Assembly: GCA_030748575.1 (NCBI GenBank)
Contig: JASMLR010000002.1
Location: 89,939-153,938, forward strand
Direction of reading: 5' to 3'
Origin: Phycisphaerales bacterium
GTDB lineage: Bacteria; Planctomycetota; Phycisphaerae; Phycisphaerales; SM1A02
Length of the DNA: 64,000 nucleotides
In this document: piece by piece, positions 37,051-47,888 of the stretch
Position numbering within the stretch: the first letter of the stretch is position 1
How the letters are laid out: each line of letters starts with the position of its first letter
Notes under the pieces: model-generated
The model's input: only the letters and a program-made list of their open reading frames with translations
The model's database searches: none
What the model was told of the DNA's origin: nothing
Translations under genes and position numbers: made by a program

Positions 37051-38934
37051 ATGAGCCAGAAGACGAAACCTTGTCCGACTCCCGTTGAATCGGTCGCCGT
37101 CAGATTCGCCGGCGACAGCGGCGACGGCATGCAACTGGCCGGTGGCCAGTTCACCAGCGCCACGGCCATTCTTGGAAACGACTTTGCGACGTTTCCGGAC
37201 TACCCGGCGGAAATCCGGGCCCCTCGTGGCACGACGTTTGGCGTGTCGGGCTTCCAGGTTCACTTTGCTTCGCACGCGATCCATACACCTGGAGACAGCG
37301 TTGATGTGCTTGTGACGATGAATCCGGCCGCGTTCAAAATGAACACGGGCGATGTTCGTCAGGGCGGGATGATCATCGCTGACGAGGACGAGTTCACCAA
37401 GGTCAATCTGAAGAAGGCCGGATACGGCCCGGATGAGTCACCGCTTGCCGACGAGGTGCTCGGTCAGCGATTCCGCATTGTGACCGTGCCCATCAGCCGA
37501 ATGGTCCGTGAGGCGCTCGCTGAGAGTGGGCGAAGCGCCAAAGAAATCGATCGTTGCCGCAACATGTTTGCGCTGGGGCTGGTCTGCTGGATGTACGACC
37601 GCCCCCTCGAGCCCACCATCGACTGGCTCGAGTCCTACTTTGGCGCGAGAAAGAAGCTTCCCGACGTCGCCGCGATGAACGTGACAGCGCTCAAGGCGGG
37701 CTGGGCCTTTGGTGAGACGACCGAAGCGATTCCCCAGCGATACACCGTGGCGCCCGCAGAACTTCCGGCCGGCGTCTACCGCAAGATCAGTGGAAACGAA
37801 GCCATGGTGCTCGGCCTGGCAGTTGCAGGCGAGAAGATCGGGAAGCAGGTTTCGTACTGTGGATACCCGATCACCCCAGCCTCCGACCTTCTGCACGGTC
37901 TGGCCGGGCTCAAGCGTTTCGGTGTGCAAACCTTCCAGGCGGAGGACGAGATCGCCGCGGTTGCCGCTGCCATTGGAGTCAGTTATGCGGGCGGCATCGG
38001 TGTAACGGGTACATCCGGTCCAGGGCTTGCGCTCAAGGGCGAGGCCATGGGCCTGGCCGTGATGCTGGAACTCCCGCTGATCGTCGTTGACGTCCAGCGG
38101 GCTGGGCCCGCAACCGGCATGCCGACCAAGACCGAGCAGACCGACCTGCTGCAGGCCTTCTATGGAAGAAGCGGCGAGGCTCCCTGCATCGTGCTGGCCG
38201 CGTCCTCGCCAGCAGACTGCTTTGAGATTGCCATTGAGGCCGTGCGACTGTCCACGCGGGCCATGTGCCCGGCGATTGTGCTCAGTGACGCGGCCATTGC
38301 CAACGGCGCTGAGCCGTGGCTGGTCCCGGACGTCTCGTCGATTTCACCGATTCCGTGCAGCCATCCAGAGGCGCAGCCAGATTCCGATGAGCAGTTTGAG
38401 CCATACCGGAGAGACCCCGAGACCGGCGCGCGGCGTTGGGCGATCCCCGGGACCCCCGGGCTGGAGCACCGCGTGGGCGGTCTTGAGAAACAGGACGTGA
38501 CGGGCGACGTCAGCTACGACGGGCCGAATCATGAACACATGATTGCCCATCGAGCCGCCAAGGTTGCCAGACTTGCCGACATCATTCCGCCCATCGAGGT
38601 GGGCGGCGACGTCGCCGCGGACACGCTCGTACTTGGGTGGGGTGGAACGGCAGGCGCCATCCTGTCAGCAGTGAATCGCCTTCGCGACGAAGGCGCCACG
38701 CTGGCCATCGCGCACCTTCGCCATCTCAACCCGTTCCCGTCAAACCTGGGTGAAGTGCTCGGACGCTACCGCCGCGTCATCGTGCCTGAGATCAACAGCG
38801 GTCAGTTGCGATTGCTGCTCCGCGGTCGATTCCTGGTGGACGTTCGGGGGGTCAACGTGATTCAAGGGCGGGGCTTCCACGTCGAGGAACTCGTCGAAGG
38901 CATTCGGGCCGAAATGGCCGAGGAGGCGTCATGA
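37051..38934 (+). CDS. korA: 2-oxoacid:ferredoxin oxidoreductase, fused gamma-alpha subunit
   Basis: 627 residues. The gamma domain comes first (SVAVRFAGDSGDGMQLAGGQFTSATAI... TNMNPAAFK-type core near 80-110), then the alpha (pyrimidine-binding) domain with SGNEAMVLGLAVAGEKIGKQVSYCGYPITPASDLLHGLA, QAEDEIAAVAAAIGVSYAG and TSGPGLALKGEAMGLAVMLELPLIVVDVQRAGPATGMPTKTEQTDL. It forms the 2-oxoglutarate (or related) oxidoreductase with korB, whose start overlaps by 4 bp, feeding reduced ferredoxin and succinyl-CoA. Substrate is inferred from family. Confidence 0.93.
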   Translation: MSQKTKPCPTPVESVAVRFAGDSGDGMQLAGGQFTSATAILGNDFATFPDYPAEIRAPRGTTFGVSGFQVHFASHAIHTPGDSVDVLVTMNPAAFKMNTGDVRQGGMIIADEDEFTKVNLKKAGYGPDESPLADEVLGQRFRIVTVPISRMVREALAESGRSAKEIDRCRNMFALGLVCWMYDRPLEPTIDWLESYFGARKKLPDVAAMNVTALKAGWAFGETTEAIPQRYTVAPAELPAGVYRKISGNEAMVLGLAVAGEKIGKQVSYCGYPITPASDLLHGLAGLKRFGVQTFQAEDEIAAVAAAIGVSYAGGIGVTGTSGPGLALKGEAMGLAVMLELPLIVVDVQRAGPATGMPTKTEQTDLLQAFYGRSGEAPCIVLAASSPADCFEIAIEAVRLSTRAMCPAIVLSDAAIANGAEPWLVPDVSSISPIPCSHPEAQPDSDEQFEPYRRDPETGARRWAIPGTPGLEHRVGGLEKQDVTGDVSYDGPNHEHMIAHRAAKVARLADIIPPIEVGGDVAADTLVLGWGGTAGAILSAVNRLRDEGATLAIAHLRHLNPFPSNLGEVLGRYRRVIVPEINSGQLRLLLRGRFLVDVRGVNVIQGRGFHVEELVEGIRAEMAEEAS

Positions 38935-39940
38935 GCGTGACTGACCACTCGTTGCCGACCTACAAACCCAAAGACTTCATGTCTGATCAGGACGTGCGGT
39001 GGTGCCCGGGATGCGGTGACTACGCCGTCCTCGCCGCCGTTCGAAAGGCGCTGCCCAACGTCGGCCGCCGCAAAGAGGACTTTGTCTTTGTGTCCGGCAT
39101 CGGATGTGCGGCAAGGTTCCCGTACTACATGGAGACGTACGGGATGCACTCGATCCATGGTCGGGCGCCCGCGTTCGCTACCGGCATCAAACTCGCCAAT
39201 CCTGATCTTGATGTGTGGATCGTTTCCGGGGACGGAGATCTACTTTCGATCGGCGGCAATCACACGATGCACGTCATGCGACGAAACGTCGGCGTGCGGA
39301 TTCTGTTGCTCAACAATCGGATCTACGGGCTCACGAAGGGTCAGTATTCACCAACGAGCGAGCGTGGAAAGGTCACCAAGTCCACACCCATGGGCTCGAT
39401 CGACGAGCCAGTCAATCCCCTGGCGCTTGCCCTTGCCGCCGAGTGTACGTTTGTGGCGAGGTGCATCGACATCGACGCCAAGACGTTGACGGCGACGATG
39501 GAGCGTGCGGCCGCGCATGAGGGGTGCGCTTTCATCGAGGTGTATCAGGACTGCAACATTTTCAATCACCAGGCGTGGTTCTATGCATCGCAGAAGGACA
39601 CGCGTCCGGCGAACACGGTCGACCTGGTGCACGGAGAACCCCTCATCTTCGGCGCAGAGCGTGACAAGGGCGTCATGATCGTCAACGGCCGTCCCCGCGG
39701 CGTGACGCTGGGCGCCGGAGGCGTGACGGAGAAGGACCTCCTCGTGTTTGACGAGACCGACCGAACCCTCGCATTCACGCTTGCGAACATGCACTGCCCG
39801 GATCTTCCGGAGCCCCTTGGTGTGCTGTACTGCAATCCGGACCGGCCGGCCTATGAGCAGGCGAGCCGAGAGCAGGTGCAGGCGGCCATGGCCTCGGCAC
39901 CCGGGGCCGAACTGCAGGACCTGGTTCGCGGGCCAGACAC

Positions 39941-39959
<19 letters not shown>
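38931..39959 (+). CDS. korB: 2-oxoacid:ferredoxin oxidoreductase beta subunit
   Basis: 342 residues. The thiamine-diphosphate subunit: VRWCPGCGDYAVLAAV near the start, GIGCAARFPYYMETYGMHSIHGRAPAFATGIKLANPDLDVWIVSGDGDLLSIGGNHTMHVMRRN (TPP/Mg site GDGD...N), NRIYGLTKGQYSPTS. ATGA overlap with korA shows coupled translation. This two-subunit oxygen-tolerant type is used in the oxidative TCA cycle of many aerobic bacteria. The last codons overlap the start of mnmG by 19 bp. Confidence 0.95.
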
Positions 39960-41800
<1,841 letters not shown>

Positions 41801-41935
41801 GGCCGCCGGAACGCAGGCCGCTGGTGGTTCGGCGCGGGCCACGGATGTCGATGACTGGGGTTCGGTTCAGCAGACGCGTTGCAGCGAGCGAGGTTCGCCT
41901 GAGGCGTTTCACCAGCCGGGACGCATACCGCAAGG

Positions 41936-41964
41936 TTCACTCGGCAAGGTCCACCGGATACCCT
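41936..41964 (+). promoter_or_regulatory. Candidate promoter for tRNA-Thr
   Basis: TTCACT and TACCCT separated by 17 bp, ending 9 bp before the first base of the tRNA. The same -10 (TACCCT) with 17-bp spacing occurs before tRNA-Tyr at 46821-46849, which supports both. Confidence 0.4.
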
Positions 41965-41973
41965 GCACGCTTC

Positions 41974-42046
41974 GCCACCGTAGCTCAATTGGCAGAGCAC
42001 CTGATTTGTAATCTGGAGGTTACCGGTTCGATTCCGGTCGGTGGCT
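41974..42046 (+). tRNA. tRNA-Thr (anticodon TGT)
   Basis: 73 nt that fold as a cloverleaf: acceptor GCCACCG/CGGTGGC with discriminator T, D arm with AGCTCAATTGGCAGAGC, anticodon loop TTTGTAA giving TGT, and T arm with GGTTCGATTCC. CCA is not encoded. It reads ACA codons (threonine). It follows mnmG by 173 bp on the same strand and converges on a minus-strand exported-protein gene. Confidence 0.95.
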
Positions 42047-42100
42047 TGGCGGCTGCACTCGGGGTGGGGGCCAGTCCGGGTGGGCTCAATCCTTGAGCGA

Positions 42101-44245
42101 TCAGTCCGGGGCCGCTGCGGCCGTATCCACTGTTGTCGACAGCCACGCATCGACGAGTCCTCTCTGCTCGTCGTACAACGCGTGTACATCGAGCGTCCGC
42201 CTGCCTGCCGCGTCCCCTCGGGGCCGCCTCATGCCGTCAATGAGTCGATCGGCCATGGTCTGCTGAAGGTCCGTGATGGCGCCGACGAGCGTGGCAAAGT
42301 CGGCCTCCAGTGTGGGCCCGCGCTCCGCGGGGGCCGCGTGCCAGTGCGCGCGGGCCCGATCCATCTGCGCTGCGAACCGTGGCCAGAGCGACTCTGCGAC
42401 AGCCACGCGAAAGGCGGCCCTTCCGCGCGCATCCAAGGCTGCCTCGACGCTCTCTACCGCCTCAATGGCGGCAGCCTTCTGGGCAACCTGTGCTGACACA
42501 AGCATCTCGTTGCAGACCTTCATGGACTCGTTCGGACCGTACATTCCATCGTTGATGGGTACCCAGGCGGCGTTGGATTCCATCTGAAGTGTTCGGGCTT
42601 CGCCAGCAATCAGATGCGCCGAGTGCATCGTCTCTGCGGCGTGGCAGAGTGCATCGACGAGCACCGGGTCATCGAGGTCCAGGCCGGCTCGCACCGCGCA
42701 GGTGACCACATTGAACCTCGCTGGTTTCTGCGACCAGATGACGGGGTCATCCGGATGGATGGGGCGGGCCGGCGGTTGAAGTCGAAGCCCATCAATCAGG
42801 TGGAGCGCAAGTTGGCGGCGGTGCGGCGGTGCGCCGGTCGCCTCCAGAAAGGCGGCGTCGGCCGATTTCACACGTGCGAGGGCTGCCTTGCGGTGGCTGA
42901 ACACCTTCCGGGCCTCGTCGAGCGACGGCCGGGGCGCCGGGGAGGTGGCGTCCCGCGAATGAGGCGTGGCTGCGGCGATGGCGGCGTCGTGCGTGATGGC
43001 CCTGGCAGCCGCGTCGGCATGTGGCGTAATCGCCTGAGGCGTCAGGCCGAGGACCTGGGCGACCTCGGCCCGCTGGGCCCGAGTCAGCGGCCGCACCTGC
43101 AGGCCGAACCAGGGCAGGTCCGGCGCAGCGTCGCTGGGGTCACTGGCTGCGGCGTCGAAGGGTTCGGATGCGGCCACGCGGGCGGCGATGGGGGCCTCCA
43201 GATCACGAGCGATGGCGAGCATCTGATCCTGCCACGGCCGCTGCGCTTCTGCAGTCTGGCCACCGGCGTCGAGCCGTCGATCGATGTCTTCAATCTCCTG
43301 AAGCGCGTCGAGAATGAGCGCTACGCAGGCTTGTCGATCGGTGGTGGAGAGGCCGTGTTGATCCACCTGTTGAATCCACTCCATGATGCTCGAGGCAGCG
43401 AGATCGTCGTAGGAGGGGGGACCATCCAGTTGCAGCCATTGAGCACGCGCCCAGGCGACCTGCAGCGGGCTGAGGGTGCGCAGCGCGGACGCGACGTCTC
43501 GACGCACCTCCTCAGCAATCCTGGCCCAGGCGGCGTCAGCTTCGGCGACGGCATTGTGTATGGCGCGTTGCGTGTCGTCCGAGTTCGTCATGCTGCACGC
43601 TTCAAGGATGCGCCTTGAGAATGCCCCGAAGGCGCGGTCGCACCGATCGGCCCGGCGCCGGATCGGTGTGGCCAGGTCCTGCAGGAGCGTGCGCCGCGCG
43701 TCGCCCGTGGAGATGGATGGCGGGATGAGCGACAGGGGGTCGGGAATGACACGCCACGCCGCCGGGGAGGCGGCATGCCACCGGCCGCGCATGCTGTCCC
43801 TCCAGACCGTTGCCAGCGTTACCTGGGAGTCTGACAGCGTGTCCTCAACCTTCAGGAAGAGCGCTTCGTCGAGCGACTCCAGACCATCGATCGCTTCGAG
43901 CCCGGCGCGAAACAGTAAACCCAGCGGCGCCGTGCCATCCGCGACCGACCGCTCCAGCGGTGGGAGCTCATCCTCGATGGCGGCGATGGCGTCGGTCCAC
44001 GCATCCTGATAGGCCTCAAAGGCCGCTGCTGCGGCCTGCCTCTGAGCGTCACTGCAGTCCAGCGTCTCCATCATGTCCTCGATCACCGCATGCCGAATGG
44101 GCGGGGCGATCATGCATCGAACGCACATGGCGTGCGCATGGGATGCGCCCAAGATGCACGCAACCGCGATGCCGAGACGGCGGACGCGGGCGCCGCTGCT
44201 CCGGATGGTTCGTGCTGCTGCACTTGATGTCGACGTTGTTGCCAT
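42101..44245 (-). CDS. Large exported alpha-helical protein, unrecognised
   Basis: 714 residues from the ATG at 44245; the frame opens further upstream but the chosen start gives a signal-like RVRRLGIAVACILGASHAHA. The mature protein begins with a CVRCMI motif and is mostly predicted helix, rich in Ala, Asp, Arg and Gln, e.g. LDCSDAQRQAAAAAFEAYQDAWTDAIAAIEDELPPLE and repeated LSPLQVAWARAQW / LTRAQRAEVAQVLGLTP pieces that recall LTxxQ-type periplasmic helical proteins. No family is recognised. A divergent operon of other exported unknowns starts 174 bp away. Confidence 0.7.
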   Translation of the reverse strand: MATTSTSSAAARTIRSSGARVRRLGIAVACILGASHAHAMCVRCMIAPPIRHAVIEDMMETLDCSDAQRQAAAAAFEAYQDAWTDAIAAIEDELPPLERSVADGTAPLGLLFRAGLEAIDGLESLDEALFLKVEDTLSDSQVTLATVWRDSMRGRWHAASPAAWRVIPDPLSLIPPSISTGDARRTLLQDLATPIRRRADRCDRAFGAFSRRILEACSMTNSDDTQRAIHNAVAEADAAWARIAEEVRRDVASALRTLSPLQVAWARAQWLQLDGPPSYDDLAASSIMEWIQQVDQHGLSTTDRQACVALILDALQEIEDIDRRLDAGGQTAEAQRPWQDQMLAIARDLEAPIAARVAASEPFDAAASDPSDAAPDLPWFGLQVRPLTRAQRAEVAQVLGLTPQAITPHADAAARAITHDAAIAAATPHSRDATSPAPRPSLDEARKVFSHRKAALARVKSADAAFLEATGAPPHRRQLALHLIDGLRLQPPARPIHPDDPVIWSQKPARFNVVTCAVRAGLDLDDPVLVDALCHAAETMHSAHLIAGEARTLQMESNAAWVPINDGMYGPNESMKVCNEMLVSAQVAQKAAAIEAVESVEAALDARGRAAFRVAVAESLWPRFAAQMDRARAHWHAAPAERGPTLEADFATLVGAITDLQQTMADRLIDGMRRPRGDAAGRRTLDVHALYDEQRGLVDAWLSTTVDTAAAAPD

Positions 44246-44419
44246 GTGGGCACCCCTGCAGAATTGACCCGCCCCATGTCTCCCGCTGCGGAGCGTATCG
44301 ACCCCGCGGCGGCCAGCAGCAAGGTGATGCGTTTTCGCATTCCCCTCGCAGCCGGTCTCACCGCGAGCGTACGGTCCCGTCGTGTCGTTGCAACACAAAT
44401 CAACAAGGAGTTGGTAATC

Positions 44420-44875
44420 ATGTGGATTCAAACAACGCTTCAAACAATGGCGGTGGCGGTCTGTTCGGCAGGTATGCCGGCCGCGGCAAACGGGGTGCCG
44501 GCGGCGTCGGGCTGCTACTGGGTGTCAAGCGGGTTCGACATGCTGGCCTGCCGCATGCCACCGCAGGTCTGCCCCAATGGGTTCTTTACGGGTGTGGAGA
44601 CCTGCGCCGCGGCGACGTCACACGCTGGATGTCAGGGGCGGCGACAGGCCAGCGGATATTGGGGCGATGAACCCACGGGCCGCAGCATGCGTTTGACCGG
44701 GTGCGGTGACGTCGGCGCTACCTATGCCGTGATGGCCTGCAGGTGTACGGGCAACATTCTGGGCTGGTGCGCTGGGCCCTGCGAACCTGCCGGTGGGGTG
44801 GTTCAGGCGGAGGTGGCGTGCCCGGGGTCCATTCGCCGCGTTTTCTCGTGCGACGAACTGAGTTCCGAGCGGTGA
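44420..44875 (+). CDS. Small Cys-rich exported protein, unrecognised
   Basis: 151 residues from the ATG at 44420 with AAGGAG 8 bases before. A signal-like N-terminus (MWIQTTLQTMAVAVCSAGMPAAANG) is followed by a domain with twelve cysteines in about 120 residues, spaced irregularly (CYW, LACR, VCPNGFF, ETC, AGC, TGC, MACRC, WCAGPC, VACP, FSC), probably disulfide-bonded. Nothing here matches a family I know. The stop overlaps the next ATG (TGATG), so it heads a three-gene set with a DUF1573-like protein and a 330-residue exported protein. Confidence 0.6.
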   Translation: MWIQTTLQTMAVAVCSAGMPAAANGVPAASGCYWVSSGFDMLACRMPPQVCPNGFFTGVETCAAATSHAGCQGRRQASGYWGDEPTGRSMRLTGCGDVGATYAVMACRCTGNILGWCAGPCEPAGGVVQAEVACPGSIRRVFSCDELSSER

Positions 44876-45819
44876 TGCAGACTGCATGGTGCATGCTGAT
44901 GGCGGCGACCGGCGCGGTCTCATCGGGTGGCGTGGTTGATGTCGACGTGGGCCTGGTGACCGCAGGTTCACCGCGGGTTGTCGAAGTGGCACTTGCCCAC
45001 AAGGGACCTGGGCCATGGGTTGCAGACCGGGTGGTGGTGAGTTGCCCCTCCTGCGTGAAGGTCTTGTCGCATCCGAAGAGGCTGGTGCCCGGCGGGCAGG
45101 GGCGAGTGTCGATTCGCCTCACCGCCCGCCCCGAGCCGGGGCCGCAGGCCTGGGGGGCCGCCTTGATCGATGCAGATGGGCAGCCGACCAGGATTCGGAT
45201 GCGGGGCGTCGTCGCCGGGCTGGCGGCGTCGCCGCGTGCGGTTGTGTTTGACGCGGGCTCGCCCCGCCACATGCAGGTGCGACTCACCTGGCACGGGCCG
45301 AATCCACCACGCGAACTTTCGGCGAACGCCAGCGCAGCGTGGTTGGACGCCCGCGCACCCACCGCAGACGGTCCAGCGACGTGGCAAAGCGATCTGGCGG
45401 TGGACGCGGATCAACTGGGCTCCGGTGGAGGGGGCGTGTGGGAGGCATCGGTCGACCTTCGGGTTGATGTAGCGGCGCCGCCAGTTGCCCGCATACCGGT
45501 GCGCTGCGAGCTTCCGAGCGCCCCCGTGGTCCCCGGCGGACCTGTCTTTCTCGGGTGCGCGCGTCCGGGCGCCATGGTGCAGCGTGTGGTGCGCGTGCCG
45601 ATACCTCACGTCGAGGTCTCCAGAACCACGATGCCGGGTCTTCAGGCCGAAGCGCGTTCGACCGATGGTCAGACCACGGAGGTCCGGCTCCGATGGACAT
45701 GCCCACCATCCACCCACGGAAGGCTGGACGGCACGCTGACGCTCCGTGACCCGGTCACGGGCGAAGCCATGCCGGCGCGGTCGGTCTTTGGCTTTGCGCT
45801 GTCGGATCGTGAGTCATGA
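44875..45819 (+). CDS. DUF1573-like exported protein
   Basis: 314 residues from the ATG at 44875, one base overlapping the previous stop. A signal region (MQTAWCMLMAATGAVSSG) precedes a domain like DUF1573: VDVGLVTAGSPRVVEVALAHKGPGPWVADRVVVSCPSCVKVLSHPKRLVPGGQGRVSIRLTARPEPGPQAWG, an immunoglobulin-like strand set with the typical CxxC after strand three. DUF1573 proteins are common exported proteins of Bacteroidetes and Planctomycetes with unknown roles. The next gene begins inside its stop (ATGA). Confidence 0.65.
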   Translation: MQTAWCMLMAATGAVSSGGVVDVDVGLVTAGSPRVVEVALAHKGPGPWVADRVVVSCPSCVKVLSHPKRLVPGGQGRVSIRLTARPEPGPQAWGAALIDADGQPTRIRMRGVVAGLAASPRAVVFDAGSPRHMQVRLTWHGPNPPRELSANASAAWLDARAPTADGPATWQSDLAVDADQLGSGGGGVWEASVDLRVDVAAPPVARIPVRCELPSAPVVPGGPVFLGCARPGAMVQRVVRVPIPHVEVSRTTMPGLQAEARSTDGQTTEVRLRWTCPPSTHGRLDGTLTLRDPVTGEAMPARSVFGFALSDRES

Positions 45820-46808
45820 TGCGGGCCGCTGCGCTGGCCGTGGCGATTGGTGGTGGCGTCTGGGCGGCGCCGTCGCCTGCTGACCTGTTGACGCGTCTCC
45901 GCGCCGGCGCCGGTCCGCAGACGAGCCAGGCGCTGCACGCGCTGGTGCGGGACACCATCGACCATCCGACGGGTGACGGCGACCTGGCGGGCGACATCAT
46001 GACCGCGTGGAACGCTGGCCGGCGGCCACCGCCGGTTGACGTCAGTGACCTCGAGGCCATCTTCAGCGCCAAACGAGACGCCGTACGCCGCTTTGAAGTC
46101 GAGTACGCGACAACGAGCACCGCATCGGACGGCGCCGATCGCTCGTGGTGGACGCGGTGGACGCAGGGGCCTGACCGGGCCGAGCGTTGCACCGCGTCCG
46201 CCCGGAACGGCCTTCGTGACGCCGCGGCCGATCCGACGGCGATGCGATGGGTGCGGGAGCGAGGCCGGGTCTGGTTTGGAAGGATGGATGAGCCGCTCAC
46301 GAGTGCGGCCGGGGCATCGATGCTGGGCCTGGAGGACAGTTGGCTCGGGGCCGGGGGGTGCATCGGCGACCGGCGAAGCGGCCTGGCGCGAGCCTCCGAG
46401 CACGATCTTGGCTCCCTGCTTGGAAGGCTTCCCTTTGGCGTGGCCATTGTCGAGTCGGCCCCGATGACCCTGGAGGGTGTCGACTGCGTCGTGCTACGTG
46501 TCGGCTGGGAGTGGCCGTGCTGGGTCTATCTGGATCCGGCCCTTGACTTCGCGCCGAGGCGAATTGACCGCGTCATGGACCTCGCTGGCCAGGCCACGCT
46601 CTCACGGACCAATCTCCGCGACTTTGTGCGGCGTGGAGGACTGTGGATTCCCACCCGGATCGCGTGGCGGCAGCACCCGCTGAGCAGCAATGACTTCGGC
46701 CCGGGCGACGTGGCGGAGGCGGCCCCGGATTGGGTTCTGACATCGACCGCAACGCGCCTGGTGGTCAATGGCGAGTCCTGGTCGGCTCGCGGTCAGGCCG
46801 GTCCCTGA
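45816..46808 (+). CDS. Exported protein, possibly LolA-like fold
   Basis: 330 residues starting MMRAAALAVAIGGGVWAAPSPADLL, a signal peptide, with a 4-bp overlap with the DUF1573-like gene. The segments RRFEVEYATTST, MTLEGVDCVVLRVGWEWPCWVYLDPALDFAPRRIDRVMDLAGQATLSRTNLRDFVRRGGLWIPTRIAWRQ read like the beta-sheet of LolA/outer-membrane lipoprotein-sorting type proteins seen in planctomycetes. The match is by pattern only. Role is unknown; it ends a three-gene operon of exported proteins. Confidence 0.55.
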   Translation: MMRAAALAVAIGGGVWAAPSPADLLTRLRAGAGPQTSQALHALVRDTIDHPTGDGDLAGDIMTAWNAGRRPPPVDVSDLEAIFSAKRDAVRRFEVEYATTSTASDGADRSWWTRWTQGPDRAERCTASARNGLRDAAADPTAMRWVRERGRVWFGRMDEPLTSAAGASMLGLEDSWLGAGGCIGDRRSGLARASEHDLGSLLGRLPFGVAIVESAPMTLEGVDCVVLRVGWEWPCWVYLDPALDFAPRRIDRVMDLAGQATLSRTNLRDFVRRGGLWIPTRIAWRQHPLSSNDFGPGDVAEAAPDWVLTSTATRLVVNGESWSARGQAGP

Positions 46809-46820
46809 TTCGGGCCAGTC

Positions 46821-46849
46821 TTGCCGGCCTGCTGGCCATGCAGTACCCT
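46821..46849 (+). promoter_or_regulatory. Candidate promoter for tRNA-Tyr
   Basis: TTGCCG, 17 bp, then TACCCT, ending 13 bp before the tRNA. The -10 is identical to the one before tRNA-Thr at 41959-41964. Confidence 0.45.
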
Positions 46850-46862
46850 GCTCGACTGCTCA

Positions 46863-46945
46863 GGGCGTGTACCCAAGTGGCCAAAGGGGACAGGCTGTAA
46901 ACCTGTTGGCGTTCGCCTTCGGAGGTTCGAATCCTCCCGCGCCCA
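46863..46945 (+). tRNA. tRNA-Tyr (anticodon GTA)
   Basis: 83 nt, class II: acceptor GGGCGTG/CGCGCCC with discriminator A, anticodon stem ACAGG/CCTGT around CTGTAAA giving GTA, a long variable arm, and T arm GGAGGTTCGAATCCTCC. Reads UAC/UAU. It is followed by a terminator-like hairpin and then tRNA-Pro. Confidence 0.95.
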
Positions 46946-46954
46946 TTCCCGAGT

Positions 46955-46978
46955 GCCCGCGAAAGCGGGCCATTTTTT
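46955..46978 (+). terminator. Intrinsic terminator-like hairpin between tRNA-Tyr and tRNA-Pro
   Basis: GCCCGC, a GAAA tetraloop and GCGGGC, then CA and six T. A good rho-independent form placed 9 bp after tRNA-Tyr. Since no promoter is evident before tRNA-Pro, some read-through is likely, or the hairpin may act in processing. Confidence 0.6.
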
Positions 46979-46992
46979 CTGGTTCTGCATCG

Positions 46993-47071
<79 letters not shown>

Positions 47072-47079
47072 TTGAAAGA

Positions 47080-47099
47080 CCCGCCTTCGGCGGGTTTTT
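47080..47099 (+). terminator. Intrinsic terminator after tRNA-Pro
   Basis: CCCGCC, loop TTC, GGCGGG and five T, 9 bp after the tRNA. A clear rho-independent terminator. Confidence 0.75.
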
Positions 47100-47212
47100 C
47101 AATAGAGCAGGAGGGCTGAGGGCGAAGCCCGATCCCTGCGCTGCACCGCTCCACTCCGCTCCCTCTCGACCACAAAACAGAGCAATCACCAAACGGCCGC
47201 CCTCTGCCATTC

Positions 47213-47400
47213 ATGTTTGAGCGGCTGAACGTGTTCCAGAAGTCGATCGACGTCATCGACGAAGCGGCAGCGTTGATTGAGACGTTCCCTGAGGGGGTAT
47301 GGCGACCTGGGCAACCAATTCGCCCGAACTTCGCGCTCCCTCGGCGCCCATCTGGCTGAAGGCAAGGGACGCTTTACGAAACCAGATCGCCGGAAGCCTC
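47213..47400 (+). pseudogene. Frameshifted four-helix-bundle (S23/IVP-type) protein relic
   Basis: From the ATG at 47213 the frame codes MFERLNVFQKSIDVIDEAAALIETFPEG, the first helix of four-helix-bundle proteins related to those encoded in 23S rRNA intervening sequences. At a run of five G (47293-47297) the frame shifts: removing one G continues into YGDLGNQFARTSRSLGAHLAEGKGRFTKPDRRK, which is the family's second and third helices (QLRRASxSIxxNIAEGxGR type). After about 47400 the similarity fades in all frames and the fourth helix is missing. The gene looks broken by a homopolymer change and a lost 3' end. It lies just after the tRNA pair. Confidence 0.7.
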
Positions 47401-47542
47401 CGAACTCCACCCCTCCCCCCAGTCGGTTTCTTGTGGGTTTCGACGTCTGCGAGGGATGCGATCGTGGTTGTCGACGTCTCGTACGGCAAGTGCGTGTGGC
47501 AGCGGGCATGCTGCGTGTGCGCGTGGTAGAGGAAGTGGTCAG

Positions 47543-47764
47543 ATGCAGCGTGTCAGAAGACGTCGGTCCTTGACCGGCGTGGTGCCCGCCATCGCATGCG
47601 CGCTGATGGCAATCGCCGCTTCCGCAGGGGCCAGGGTCGCCTGCCCGGGTGGTTCGTCTGACGATGACGCCATTCAGGCAGGAGTCAATGAGGCGTCTGA
47701 GATTGCGGTGATCCCGCACGCGGCGGCGGCCTGTTCTGCGACGCCAGCACAGCGCCACGGATGA
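47543..47764 (+). CDS. Small secreted hypothetical protein
   Basis: A 73-codon frame from the ATG at 47543, with AGAGGAAG a short way upstream. It begins with a basic n-region and hydrophobic core ending at an AxA-like site (MQRVRRRRSLTGVVPAIACALMAIAASAGA), a convincing signal peptide, followed by only about 40 residues (VACPGGSSDDDAIQAGVNEASEIAVIP...). No family is recognised. It could be the remnant of a longer exported protein. Confidence 0.4.
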   Translation: MQRVRRRRSLTGVVPAIACALMAIAASAGARVACPGGSSDDDAIQAGVNEASEIAVIPHAAAACSATPAQRHG

Positions 47765-47888
47765 AATGGGTGGGGCGTCGTCCTGCTGATGACCGAGGGA
47801 CCCGTAGTGGGATCACCAAATCAATGTAGGATATCAATCGCCTTCGCTTGAGCAGCGTGTTTGAGTGGCGGCCTCATGGAGTTTCACC

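Noticed and set aside
42046-42100. Attachment site at the 3' end of tRNA-Thr
   Set aside because: No second copy of the tRNA end and no integrase gene were found in the window.
47186-47758. 190-aa minus-strand frame after the tRNA pair
   Set aside because: Low-complexity Arg/Pro sequence; the plus strand has the four-helix-bundle relic and a signal-peptide ORF.
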